Of a DNA stretch of 64,000 bases, positions 22,101 to 32,747 are shown one piece after another. Under the pieces are notes generated by a model, which saw nothing but the letters and a program-made list of their open reading frames with translations, was not told where the DNA came from and made no database searches. Every line of letters begins with the position of its first letter. The stretch's first letter is position 1. Both the position numbers and the translations under genes were made by a program. Source of the stretch: Tetraselmis striata (taxonomy: Eukaryota; Chlorophyta; Chlorodendrophyceae; Chlorodendrales; Chlorodendraceae); contig VCJN01001768.1 of assembly GCA_006384855.1 (NCBI GenBank), positions 282,501 to 346,500 of the forward strand, read 5' to 3'.

Positions 22101-25100
22101 CAGACCGTTTCGTCCCACTGATGACAGACCGTTTCGTCCCACTGATGACAGAACGTTTCGTCCCGCTTATGACAGACCGTTTCGTCCCGCTGATGACAAA
22201 CCGTTTCGTCCCACTGATGACACACCGTTTCGTCCCACTGATGACAAACCGTTTCGTCCCACTGATGACAAACCGTTTCGTCCCACTGATGACAGAACGT
22301 TTCGTCCCGCTGATGACCAACCCTTTTGTCCCGCTGATGACAGACCGTTTCGTCCCACTGATGACAGAACGTTTCGTCCCACTGATGACAAACCGTTTCG
22401 TCCCACTGATGACAGACCGTTTCGTCCCGCTGATGACAGAACGTTTCGTCCCACTGATGACATACCGTTTCGTCCCACTGATGACAGACCGTTTCGTCCC
22501 ACTGATGACAGACCGTTTCGTCCCGCTGATGACAGAACGTTTCGTCCCACTGTGACATATTTTTAACCCGCTAACGACAGAACGACTTTTGTCACACTTT
22601 ACGCCTATTTGCTGCCACGGTTAGCTAAATAGTAATTTGGGAGAATGGGTCACTCACCAGGAGTTTGTGCATCGACGTGTCTCCCACGACGGTGTGACCC
22701 GCCTCGTTGAGCTTCATAGACATGTAGCGGCAGACTTCCGGCGAGAGGCCGATGTACATCTTAGTCGACGTGAGGTGGATGCCTTTGTTGGCGTTGTAGA
22801 TTTCCGGGTAGTTTTCTTTCACCATGCGCTTCGCCTCCCGTCTGTGGCTGCCGTCGATGTTGGCTTGACGCGCGGCGTGGGCGCGAAGAAACTCGACGAT
22901 GACGTCGATCTCTGGCTTGTAGGAATTTGAATCCGCCAACCTCGGGTTCTCCCCGCCTTCGTGTGCTGCGACTAGCTCCTTGAAGTTGGCCATGGTCTGA
23001 GCGAGGGGCTCGTACTCATCGGAGAAAAAATCTTGTTTAGGGACTACTGGAAAGGACACCGAGAAATTCTCGGCGGACAGGGAAGGATTTCTCTGAATAA
23101 CAAATGCAAGAAATGGATGTCAGTAAGTTGCATTGTGTATTGATTTATATGTAACTACACATATCTGATCCGGATAGGTACAACAGGTCGCGATAGGCTT
23201 TTACCTTGTAGCTTTGCGCCACCATATTGCAGTCTTGCAGCTTTGGGGAACGGAATTCAAATTCCGGCGGCGGAGCGACGAACTTATCGGATATGAAGCT
23301 GAATATGTAAGGCAGCCCCGTATCCTTGTTGACCACGAGGTTGACTCTGTCGGCGTATAACATGTTGATGTCGCCACCGTGAGATGTCTTCACCTCTGGA
23401 TCAGCAATCTCGACTCTGAGGTGGCCGTAAGAGATCCAGTCGACGGCACCGGTGTTGTGGAAGCCATTCAAGGCCGGCGGGACGGCCAACGTGTTGACGT
23501 ATGGAAGCGCGTTCTTAAAATCCTTGTCAATGTTGGCCAAGTCATCGATGTCAATCTGACCCGACGCGAAACCTGTCAGCGCTTGCGCCAGCACATTGCG
23601 CTCGACCAAAGTCCATGCGTAGTAAGACTGGAACCGCGGTTGGAAGGAGAGTGGCGGTTGGATCGCGTGGAGTAGCAACCTCTCAAAGCTGACATCGATC
23701 CTGAACTCCTTGTGCACTGTCAAGCGATAAGGTTCAAGAGATATCTGCGGTAACAAGCACAAGAATATTAATACTTATTGAAACACGACATTGACACGAA
23801 TTCAGACATCATATAAGCTTTACTCACCTCGTAGTTTCCGGCCGAGTCCAGCTCGACGTCCTTGATCTTTCCGATACACGCGAGAAGTGGCCCCTTCGGA
23901 TCATCGAAAAAGTCCTTGCCAGTCAGCAGGCTCGCCTTGTGCAATTCGATGTACAAATAGATCTCGACCTCAGCACTTGCGTTCTTCAACCAGTGGATAG
24001 TCCAGCTCCTTGAGGTAAAGTCGTTGTAGGAGTCATCTTCTTGGGACCCGTCCCTCTCGTCAAAGAAGTCGTCGTAAGAGGCGACCGTCATCAGCTTTGT
24101 CTTCCTCTCGGGTCCGGGAGTGCCGGTGATGTCGAGAGCTTGCTTACGCTTCTCCGCCGCCCGTTGCCTCTGTTCTTCCTCTGTGCCGAAGACCTCTTCA
24201 TCCGTGCACATACTGAGGAATTCAGGGAACCCTTCTCGGAGCCTCGGCAATAGGGGCTCGAGAACCAGAGGCTCCAGAACCGGACGCTTGCCCGGTAGTC
24301 GGCGCTGGAGTCTCGAGCTCGGCCTCTGGCTCCGGGTCAAGCCGGGTGGGCTCGGGCTCCGGCTCGTGCTCCGGCTCGGGCTCCATCTGAGCGGGCTCAG
24401 TTTCAGGCTCATGCCGAGGCTCTGGCTCGGGCTCATTGGGCTCTGTTTCAGGCTCCGGCTCGGGCTCCGGCTCCGGCTCAGTGTGCTCTATTTCAGGCTC
24501 AGGCTCTGTTTCCGGTACTTGAGGCGGGCCTTTAGACAAAGAAGAGCCTTGATTCGGGGAACCTGTAAAGAATGAGTAGAGAGTACTCAACACACCTGCG
24601 GTGGGCGTCACGATTAACTACTGAACGGTATCGCCATACACCATCAAAGCCAAGCGTAATTTTTCTTACCTGGGGAACCCGATTTACCAGCTGCTTCCGA
24701 CGTGGTTGCCTGCGCCAATTTACGACCTGTTGGAACGTCAGATAACTCATTGACGAGAAAGTATCGAAGGGATTGAGAAGGCAGGGATTGATACTTTCAG
24801 TCACAATTACCTGGAGTCACAATCGTCTCTGAAACCTTTTCTTTTCCCTTGGATTCCTTTGAAGCTTGAGTCGCTACTGGCTCATGTGCACGTCCTTTCG
24901 AACCAGAAACCTTTTCTTTTCCCTTGGATTCCTTTGAAGCTTGAGTCGCTACTGGCTCATGTGCACGTCCTTTCGAACCTGTCAACACACATGATTTTAA
25001 ACAATGTGAATGTGACACAGTGCACTCACAAAGGCAGGGATTGATACTTTCAGTCACAATTACCAAGAGTCACAATTGTCTCTGAAACCTTTTCTTTCCC

Positions 25101-26808
25101 CTTGGATTCCTTTGAAGCTTTAGTCGCTACTGGCTCTTGTGCGCGTCCTTTCGAACCTGTCAACACACATGATTTCAAACAATGTCAATATGACACAGTG
25201 CACACACAAAAATCATGTGATTGGAGAGGCAAGGACCTGATTCATAGTAAGCTTGCATGAGCTTTTCGTAATCCATTAGCCTTCGCGCTGTCTGCATTTG
25301 AGCATCTGAGAGCACCTGACCGCTCTTGATTCGGTCCCTCAAAAGCAAGGCGGCCAATCTTTCTCCTTGCGAATGCGTGCCGTAAGCCGTCACCCTACCT
25401 CCTAAAAGGCTCGGTTTCCAGGGGTTACCTGATGCCTCAGCGCCGGTTCTAGCTGCAGAAGCTGAGGCTGCACTTTTCTTCTTCGCCGCCGGCTGCTCTG
25501 GCACAGAAGATGACGCCTTGTGTTTTCTCCCTACTAGCGCTCCGAGCGCATCGAATTCTTTTGCTTTCTCGGTAGGTTTTGATGTCCGCTTGGACCTTCG
25601 GCCTACAAATATCATACCCTGTCAGATCGTTTCGTCCCGCTGATGACAGACCGTTTCGTCCCACTGATGACAAACCGTTTCGTCCCACTGATGACAAACC
25701 GTTTCGTCCCACTGATGACAAACCGTTTCGTCCCACTGATGACAAACCGTTTCGTCCCACTGACGACAAACCGTTTCGTCCCACTGATGACAGACCGTTT
25801 CGTCCCACTGATGACAAACCGTTTCGTCACACTGATGACAAACCGTTTCGTCCCACTGATGACAAACCGTTTCGTCCCACTGATGACAAACCGTTTCGTC
25901 CCACTGATGACAAACCGTTTCGTCCCACTGATGACAAACCCTTTCGTCCCACTGATGACAGACCGTTTTGTCCCACTGATGACAGACCGTTTCGTCCCAC
26001 TGATGACAAACCGTTTCGTCCCACTGATGACAAACCGTTTCGTCCCACTGATGACAAACCGTTTCGTCCCGCTGATGACAAACCGTTTCGTCCCGCTGAT
26101 GACAAACCGTTTCGTCCCGCTGATGACAAACCGTTTCGTCCCACTGATGACAATCCGTTTCGTCCCACTGATGACAAACCGTTTCGTCCCACTGATGACA
26201 AACCGTTTCGTCCCACTGATGACAAACCGTTTCGTCCCACTGATGACAAAACTATTTTCAATACATTATGTACTGCGGTTTAATAATGTTATGTCTTGAA
26301 GTACTGCGCTTCACACTAATATTAAACCACTCCTTACGGCGGAGTACGGGCAGATGTTCCCCCATGGCCGCTATTCAACCCCACCCGCTCCCACCACCAA
26401 TTAGCATCCTTACTGCTTGCCGCAGCTGCCTCGACGGGACGTAATACTACCCTGCAGGACCCTGACGCCGCTCCTCTCGTTTGGGTTTCTATTCCCACTC
26501 GTCTGCCTACACCTCCAGCGGTCCTAGATTACACCGCTTCTACAGGGAACCCTAACCGAACTCGCTAGATCTGGCCGCATCACGCGTCGAGCAGGCAGGC
26601 GGCTACTGTACGCTGCCACTCGTCTGCCTACACCTCGAGTGGTCCTAGATTACACCGCTTCTACAGTGAACCCTAACCGAACTCGCTAGATCTGGCCGTA
26701 TCACGCGTCGAGCAGGCAGGCAGCTACTGCACGCGCGCGCAACTCACCTGGGGTGGCGTCGTCCTTGTCTTCCTTGTCCTTGGCAGGCTCGTTCTTCTTC
26801 GGCGCCAT
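19183..26808 (-). CDS. Transposon-borne protein with C-terminal DNA amino-methyltransferase-like domain (15 exons)
   Basis: Inferred exons: 26808-26748, 25602-25237, 25156-25064, 24978-24811, 24726-24670, 24563-23828, 23744-23205, 23092-22658, 21975-21776, 21704-21428, 21339-20551, 20464-20163, 20109-19837, 19767-19590, 19500-19183; about 1,600 residues. The start is Lys-rich, followed by repeated [20 protein letters not shown] units, a Glu-Pro-rich stretch, and long unrecognised regions. The last four exons read as a beta-class MTase: [20 protein letters not shown] (catalytic-motif position), [24 protein letters not shown], then [17 protein letters not shown] (SAM motif I) and LIDNQ. That order, catalytic motif before motif I, is typical of N6-adenine/N4-cytosine MTases. 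The canonical DPPF/DPPY is replaced by DALF, so activity is doubtful. All splice phases fit except one frame change in the Glu-Pro-rich exon near 24230-24290. The in-frame TGA at that exon's end implies an indel or an unseen intron. Confidence 0.62.
22022..22560. repeat. 24-bp satellite array 1, in an intron of the methyltransferase-like gene
   Basis: About 22 copies of ACCGTTTCGTCCCACTGATGACAA-type units (given here in two parts: ACCGTTTCGTCCCA + CTGATGACAA). They lie between the donor at 22657 and the acceptor at 21976. Three positions vary repeatedly: CCCACTG or CCCGCTG, ACAAA or ACAGA, and ACCG or AACG. Because 24 is a multiple of three, frames stay open through the array on both strands. 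Confidence 0.9.
24790..25160 (-). repeat. Duplicated exon block (three SKGRA...EKVS units)
   Basis: Exons 25156-25064 and 24978-24811, with their flanking introns, are near-copies. Exon 24978-24811 itself holds two units back to back. The lengths are multiples of three, so the frame survives. Confidence 0.8.
25625..26262. repeat. 24-bp satellite array 2, in intron 1 of the methyltransferase-like gene
   Basis: About 26 copies of the same 24-bp unit, mostly the CCCACTG/ACAAACC form, in the same + orientation as arrays 1 and 3. The flanking splice sites are donor CAG/GTGAGTT at 26748/26747 and acceptor TTTGTAG ending at 25603. Confidence 0.92.
26480..26735. repeat. Tandem duplication of about 120 bp in intron 1
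   Basis: CTACACCTC(C/G)AG(C/T)GGTCCTAGATTACAC... through CACGCGTCGAGCAGGCAGGC occurs twice, at about 26508-26600 and 26630-26720. Confidence 0.8.
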
Positions 26809-27239
26809 TCTGGCGGTAGGTAGGTTGACGCGGTAGATGAGCGGGTTTCTTGGTGGGAAGCGGTGAGGGAGAGGTGGAAATGACGTGGTTTCTGTCTGCC
26901 GCCGCTCTGACCCCTGCTGGACAAACGGCGCGCGTGCGCACACTATAGTGTACCTCGTCGTTGTCATCATGTTCATGTATTTTGCACCGCGACGAATATA
27001 CAGGGCTAACTACTGCGACTATATATTACTATTACTGGAAGATAAAATATTCCCTACTCGAGAGTCATAACGGTACGAGAGTACAGTGGCGTGGCAATAA
27101 TATTCCTTCATGGGATGATATATTCCTTGGATTGGATTCGGGTGTACTTACTAGTATAGAACTATTTCCGACATACGAAAGAAGCACGAAATAACACGGT
27201 ATTTGAGTCATCAATTATTTTGACCCGTAGCTAGATATT
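26809..27239. promoter_or_regulatory. Shared upstream region of the two divergent transposon genes
   Basis: 431 bases separate the two start codons (26808 leftward, 27240 rightward). Each gene has a satellite-filled intron near its 5' end. I see no certain TATA box, though AT-rich stretches such as ATATATTACTATTACTGG occur. The divergent layout suggests coordinated expression. Confidence 0.5.
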
Positions 27240-30200
27240 ATGCCCCCCGGTCAACGGCCCGTCCGAGAACGGTCATCGGCCGTCACTCTTCCTCACCACA
27301 GATCACAGTCCTTCACCCCCCCCCTCCCCACTCGCCCCGCGTTGCATGGCGGCGGTCGAAAGCATGGCCTCTTCTCCAGGATCCGGCGCATCGGACACTA
27401 CACTTACATTACCGACGTGTCGTGCCGCAGCGGGTACTCGTGTGATTGCGACGCGCGTGCGAGTGATCGTAAGGAGCCTGAGAAAAGGAAGTACACGTGG
27501 GGCAAGGGCTCCGATGAGGTCGCCGAAAGCGATAATGGCAAGGTCTCGTCTCTGATCAGCAAGCGCACCTCTCGCGATTGTATCCGCCTCATGCTCGCCA
27601 AGGAGGCTAGCGAGCAGTCGCCATGCTGTTCGCGCAAGTGCGTGCACAAGCTATACACACAGTGCGGAGAGGCCCTCGTTGATGCCGTGTTGGACCGTGC
27701 GTTGACCGTATACTCGGGCAATCAGAACCGCTCCTTTGACCGGCTCGCTCAGGTTCTCAGGGGTGGCTACGAGTCGGCATCCGACAAGTTCGATTACATG
27801 TTCGATCACGGTGGCTACTTGCGATCTTTCGATCATCGCGGCCCCATCTACACGTGTGGGCGTGCGTGGGAGGTCTTGCATCAGGTCTCGAAACACAGAC
27901 GTCTCGTGCTCCAGCGGTCGGTGGTGGATAACGAACCCACGTACATCAGGCAGCGCAAGCAATACGAGAGCAGACAGACCGGACCGAGGGAGCATGTGCG
28001 CATGTTTCTCGAGCACTTCTTCTCGGATGACCTCGGTCACGTCGAGATCATGCCTTTTCATGACGGAAACAGCGAGACCTTCAAGAAGCACCTACCTCCC
28101 TGGATGACCAAGATTTGCGTCTACTACTACTACAAGTCGTGGGCCGAGGACGACAACGCCATTCTCCGTGGTGAGGCCCATTTTGTCCCACTGATGACAT
28201 ACCGTTTCGTCCCGCTGATGACAAACCGTTTCGTCCCGCTGATGACAAACCGTTTTGTCCCGCTGATGACAGACCGTTTTGTCCCACTGATGACAGACCG
28301 TTTCGTCCCGCTAATTACATACCGTTTTTGTCCCGCTGATGACAAACCGTTTCGTCCCACTGATGACAAACCGTTTCGTCCCACTGATGACAAACCGTTT
28401 CGTCCCGCTGATGACAAACCGTTTCGTCCCGCTGATGACAAACCGTTTTGTCCCGCTGATGACAAACCGTTTCGTCCCGCTGATGACAGACCGTTTTGTC
28501 CCACTGATGACAGACCGTTTCGTCCCACTGATGACAAACCGTTTCGTCCCACTGATGACAAACCGTTTCGTCCCACTGATGACAAACCGTTTCGTCCCAC
28601 TGCTGACAAACCGTTTCGTCCCGCTGATGACAAACCGTTTCGTCCCGCTGATGACAAACCGTTTTGTCCCGCTGATGACAGAACGTTTCGTCCCGCTGAT
28701 GACAAACCGTTTTGTCCCACTGATGACAGACCGTTTCGTCCCACTGATGACAAACCGTTTCGTCCCGCTGATGACATACCGTTTCGTGCCGCTGATGACA
28801 AACCGTTTCGTCCCGCTATCGCCAGAACGTTTAGTCCCACCGACGCCGGACCGATTTCGTCCCACTGATGACAGAACGTTTCGCACCGCTCATGGCATAC
28901 CGTTTCGTCCCACCGACCACAAAAGTATTTCTCCCACATAATTAGCCGATATCGTCCCCCTGCAGAGAGAACGTCTTGTCCCACTGCTGAGAGACGGTTT
29001 TGTCCCACCACTGACATACCGTTTCGTCACACTGATGACAGATTGTTTCGCCATGCTGATTACATCATTATTCACCCACTACCGATATAATTATTTCGAC
29101 CCACTTTAGACCGAACTTTTCTGTCTCGCAGTATGAGACCTTATTTGTATACCGACCTATCATGCCCCTGCCCCTTTGTAGATTTGGCTACCGAGAGCGA
29201 AGTGAAGCTCGCATCCTTCGACACTTTCCGCCGGACTTGGAAGGAAGACTTCCCGGATGTCACCACGCCGAAGGTGAAGCGATTCAGCCACTGTCCCATA
29301 TGCGCGGCCGGCAAAGCACTCAGAGACCAAGCTCGCGAGATTTGCACAAAGGACATGACGCCTGAGGAACGTCAAGTGCACCGTCAACATCAACAGCTGG
29401 TGAGGCGTCAGGTCAGAGCTGAGCAGAAGGTACACCTCGAGAGAGTGCGCCAGGAACGAAGGGATCTGAAGAACGCCGTCTTCCAGTCGCGCCTTGGCCA
29501 TGGAAACTTCTTCTTCTTCGAAACTGATAGCATGGACTCCGCGAAGACCCTGCTGCCTCACTGGGTTCGCATCCCCAAGACTGTGAAGCCCGACATGCTC
29601 CTCAAGTACCACCTCACCTGTGTGAAGTACGACGGATACCGCCCGGACGACATCTACTACTACACCAACACCATCCCCCACGATTCGTCCACGACGTGCA
29701 CTCTGATATGGATCACGATCATGAAGGTGAGATCGTTAGCCTCCCGATAGGTTCGCCGTGGTTGTCCGGTAGCCCTGGACTGATGAAATCTGGTCTGCGA
29801 TGCAGGAAATTCAACACCGTGGTAGAAAGATTCCGTACATCAGAATCCAGATGGACAACACCGTCAGGGAGAACAAGAATAGGAACGTGGCGGCCCTCTG
29901 CAATTGGCTTGTGTCTATCGGCATCTGCGACGTCATTCATTTGGTCTTCTTGCCTGTCGGGCACACTCACGAACGGGTTGACCAGATCTTCAGCCGCATC
30001 AGTCTTGCGCTATCTCGCAGCTCCGCCTACACAATCGAGGCCTTTCTTGACTTGGTGGCGAAGGCATTCTCGCCCACTCCGGAGATTGCTGAGCTCTCAT
30101 TCTCCCTCGACTTCTCTGAGTGGTTAAGGCGCCATTTCCAAGACCACATTCAGGACATCAGTAAGCCGCACAAATTCGAGTTCACCCGTGACGACGCCGC

Positions 30201-31453
30201 CGCGTCTGGCGGCTCGTTGCGCACCGCCTTGTGGTCCAACACACCGCTTTCTGAGCCCGTGCAGATCTTGAAGAGCGCGCCAACTGGTACGCCCGAGATT
30301 CGTGCGGGCCGGCCCCTTTTGTACGCTCTCTGCGACAAAAAGAAGCCCGACGCGGTGAAGGTCCAGAGGTACTTGGATGATTTCAAGAAGGTCATGTCGT
30401 ACATCACGGACCTGGCGGTCCAGTGGCACTTCTCCCCAGTCGAGCGCGAGAGCTGGAAGAATCTGCTCGACGACTTGGATGAGATGCAAACTGCTCCTTC
30501 GGCAGCTTTCTCCGGGTTCTGGCCGCAACGGAAAGAGGAAGTTGACGACTTCTTGCGCGGGCACGGGCAGACCGCGCCTGCTGAGGCACGTCACACGATG
30601 GCTACCAACGCAGACCTCAACAATGCCAAAGCCGCTCGCGTGGAAGCCGAGGTTCGTGCTCAAGTGCTTCAAGATGACAGCGCCTTCCGGGGAGTTCACG
30701 CCGGCGCCAAGGAGAGGCTTCATGACAACACATCGCCCTGCGATGCAAAGGGCTCGAACCTCGTTGTCATCGACGTCTCCGATGTGAGTCCCATTGTTTG
30801 TCATTTTTGTCCTTTACGGGACAAAACAATTTGGTTCTTCTACCTTGCTTGTTATTTTGTCCCAGCTGGGACAAAAATGGCGTGGCGTCTCGCTCGGGAC
30901 TAACATAGCTCGCGGTCTTGGTCATCGTTAGGTGCATGAGGAAGACAAGTGTCCTGAAACTCTTGGTGATTGGGAGTCGAGATTCGTCATCGGGCTTGTG
31001 AAGTCGCGCGAGACTACCGAAGACACGTTGACCGTGGCCGTATACGAGCCCTTCCATGCCGATGCAAAGGGCAAACCCCTCATGCCCCTATGGTTGTACG
31101 CGCAGACAAAAGGAGGGAAGAAGCCAGTTGACACAAGCTGGGAGAAGTGCCTGACGCTTCCTTGGAAGCTTGTTGAAGCCGTCCCCCTATCGTACGCGAA
31201 GGCCATCCACGACGCGTCGGGAAGTCGAGAGGTGTTCAACGAGGACGGCACCATGGTCAGAAAGAAGTGGTACGGTAAAAGCGTCCAAGTCGTGAAGACA
31301 TATGCGCAAACTGGGTGGCAAATCAGCCAGCCACGAAACAACTGCGTCCACGTCATGTCAACCACCCCAGCGCAACGCAAACCCGGCGGAGTCGTCAAGT
31401 TTAACGCAGCCACGAAGAAGGACTTGCTTGAGTTGGGGATGCTCAACGAATAA
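27240..31453 (+). CDS. DDE-type transposase-like protein of the 12.9-kb transposon (DUF7869-like), uninterrupted
   Basis: Exons 27240-28170, 29182-29726, 29806-30783 and 30932-31453 join in phase to 991 codons without a stop. Residues 1-310 are basic, with a CC..KC motif. Then come FSHCPIC (Cys 348/351), a helical region rich in Arg and Gln, and FFFFETDSMDS (Asp 426/429). IQMDNTVRENKNR follows (Asp 509), then FLPVGHTHERVDQIFSRIS (Glu 548, Asp 551). The DN...NKN and GHTHE-VDQ blocks are what I know from DUF7869-type proteins; together with the ETD they suggest an RNase H-like DDE nuclease. The C-terminal exon (WESRFVIGLV and onward) is unrecognised. TGTAA lies at 31487-31491. Intron 1 holds satellite array 3; intron 3 holds two GTCC/GGACAAA palindromes. 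The start at 27240 is the first ATG in frame and could be further downstream. This copy may still be functional. Confidence 0.7.
28180..29110. repeat. 24-bp satellite array 3, in intron 1 of the transposase-like gene
   Basis: About 29 good copies to 28875, then progressively degenerate copies to about 29110. They are enclosed by the donor CGTG/GTGAGG (28170/28171) and the acceptor CCCTTTGTAG ending at 29181. Same + orientation as the other arrays although here the gene runs rightward. Confidence 0.92.
30805..30880. repeat. Two GTCC/GGACAAAA palindromes in intron 3
   Basis: TTTGTCCTTTACGGGACAAA and TTTTGTCCCAGCTGGGACAA. They match the subterminal motif at the element ends. Confidence 0.7.
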
Positions 31454-31486
31454 ACTATCAGCAACGTCTTGTGGCTAGCCGATGGA

Positions 31487-31491
31487 TGTAA
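31487..31491 (+). terminator. Poly(A) signal TGTAA of the transposase-like gene
   Basis: Lies 34 bases after the stop codon. Confidence 0.55.
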
Positions 31492-31719
31492 TCATCATAA
31501 TAAATATTGATTTCATTGCCTCATCTTGTCCCATTTTGGACAAAATGCTCCAAAACCAACATTGGATATGCGTCGCGGCTGGCCTGCACGCTGATGAATG
31601 CTGCACTGCACCCAAGGTCTACAAACCCAAGCTACATCACCAGTGAGTCTTAAGTACTGATAGTAGACCCGGGAACTAGGGTATAAACAAACCCTACGGT
31701 GCAAAATGAATTCCACGGC

Positions 31720-31742
31720 GCAAAATAGGTTAAATTACTGTT
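31720..31742 (-). repeat. Right terminal inverted repeat of the 12.9-kb transposon
   Basis: Reverse complement of the left end with one mismatch, followed by the AGAC duplication at 31743-31746. Confidence 0.88.
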
Positions 31743-31749
31743 AGACACA

Positions 31750-32711
31750 ATTAGCTCGGCTTTTGAGACGAAGCGGTAGGCTACATCCGCAGGCAGAGGG
31801 ACACGTAAAGGGGCAGCGTCCAGTCGGCGCTGACGCAACATTAACCCACGTCGTGCCGAAGTGAGGTGTAGGCTGTCCTTGGCGATCGGGACGAGGTTGT
31901 GCAGCTCGAAGAAGGTGTTGATGGCAGACAGGTAGGGCTGCAGCGACTTAGCTGCGATGTGCCCTCGCTCCCCGATCAAGGCAACGTACCGAACAACAGT
32001 AGCAGTAGTCGCTTCCAGCGGGCTGATGTTCTCGGAGTCGCGGCAGAACTCAGCGAACTGAGACAACCTGCCGGCGTAGCTCTTGAGGGTCTGAGCGCTG
32101 AGGGACCTGGAGAGCAGGTCGAGCGTCCGCTGGCCTAGCTCGTCTGAGCCGAACGCGTCCTGCAGTCGAGATCGCAGTGACGCAGCCCATGGAGCGATAG
32201 CTGCGGGCTCGTCAATTACGTAAGTGCGTCGTTTTACTGACAGAGTTCCACCGGCACGGCTACTGTTCGCAAAGTACTCGGCAGCAACAGTTAGGTTCCC
32301 GGCGGTTGGCCGGTAGTTGCTGGACGGGTTTGCAGTAGCTCCAGTACGGGTTTGCGGGGCTAGGTTCAGGTAGGAGGGCCGCCCCGCGCGCCCTTCGCGC
32401 TCATAGCGCCTGTCACGTGCGTAACGTACACGCGCGAAACTTGGTCGTTGCGAACCGGTTGTAACACGTAGTGTAACAACCGACGAACGCAGAGATGGGG
32501 TTGTAAGAAAGGCGGATGGTTGAGCCGCCATGTGCAGGCGTGCGGCGGATGGTTGAGCCGCACTCGGCTGTAGCTGTAAGAAGCGCCGCACCGAGGAAGG
32601 TCTAAATGAAGTCTGTAAGGTGGGGGGGTCAGGTCCTGACACAGGGCGCTCATCCCGCCGTTGAGCTGCAAGGGTGCGTCTTGCGGCGGTCACCGAAAGG
32701 TGGCCTCGCAA
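31750..32711 (-). CDS. Tyrosine recombinase, N-terminal core-binding part (fossil element)
   Basis: The minus-strand frame contains LSAQTLKSYAGRLSQFAEFC, VRYVALIGERGHIAAKSLQ and YLSAINTFFELHNL, the helical SAM-like core-binding domain of tyrosine recombinases, preceded by a low-complexity N-terminus. It ends at the inserted DNA transposon; the catalytic part lies at 18111-18834. Confidence 0.72.
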
Positions 32712-32747
32712 GGCTCCTGCAGCTCCGACGAAAGGCGCCCCACACCG

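Larger units (their letters stand above)
18835..31742. mobile_element. 12.9-kb DNA transposon with transposase-like and methyltransferase-like genes
   Basis: Ends are inverted repeats. The left starts AACAGTAATGTAACCTATTT; the right, on the other strand, starts AACAGTAATTTAACCTATTT. Twenty-two of 23 bases agree. AGAC repeats at 18831-18834 and 31743-31746 as a 4-bp target duplication. The element lies inside the tyrosine-recombinase element, whose two halves flank it. It carries two divergent multi-exon genes from a shared region near 26.8-27.2 kb and three 24-bp satellite arrays, each in an intron. Both genes end near TGTAA signals. I cannot place it in a named superfamily with confidence. 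The transposase signature resembles the DUF7869-type proteins common in algal, oomycete and invertebrate genomes; a link to KDZ-type elements is possible but unproven. Confidence 0.85.

Noticed and set aside
24230-24563. Glu-Pro repeat exon as a separate structural protein
   Set aside because: Splice phases connect it on both sides with the methyltransferase-like gene; it is best read as a disordered linker.
25625-26262. The evenly repeated arrays as a CRISPR array
   Set aside because: Units are contiguous without unique spacers, and the genome is eukaryotic.
22022-29110. Long open frames ([24 protein letters not shown] types) through the 24-bp arrays, on several frames and both strands
   Set aside because: The unit is 24 bp with no stop in most frames, so all frames stay open. 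The arrays sit between good splice sites and are intronic.
18111-32711. Phage or organelle integrase (HSLRKG recombinase) as a host gene
   Set aside because: It is bounded by split direct repeats and accompanied by an ORF1, so it belongs to a mobile element.
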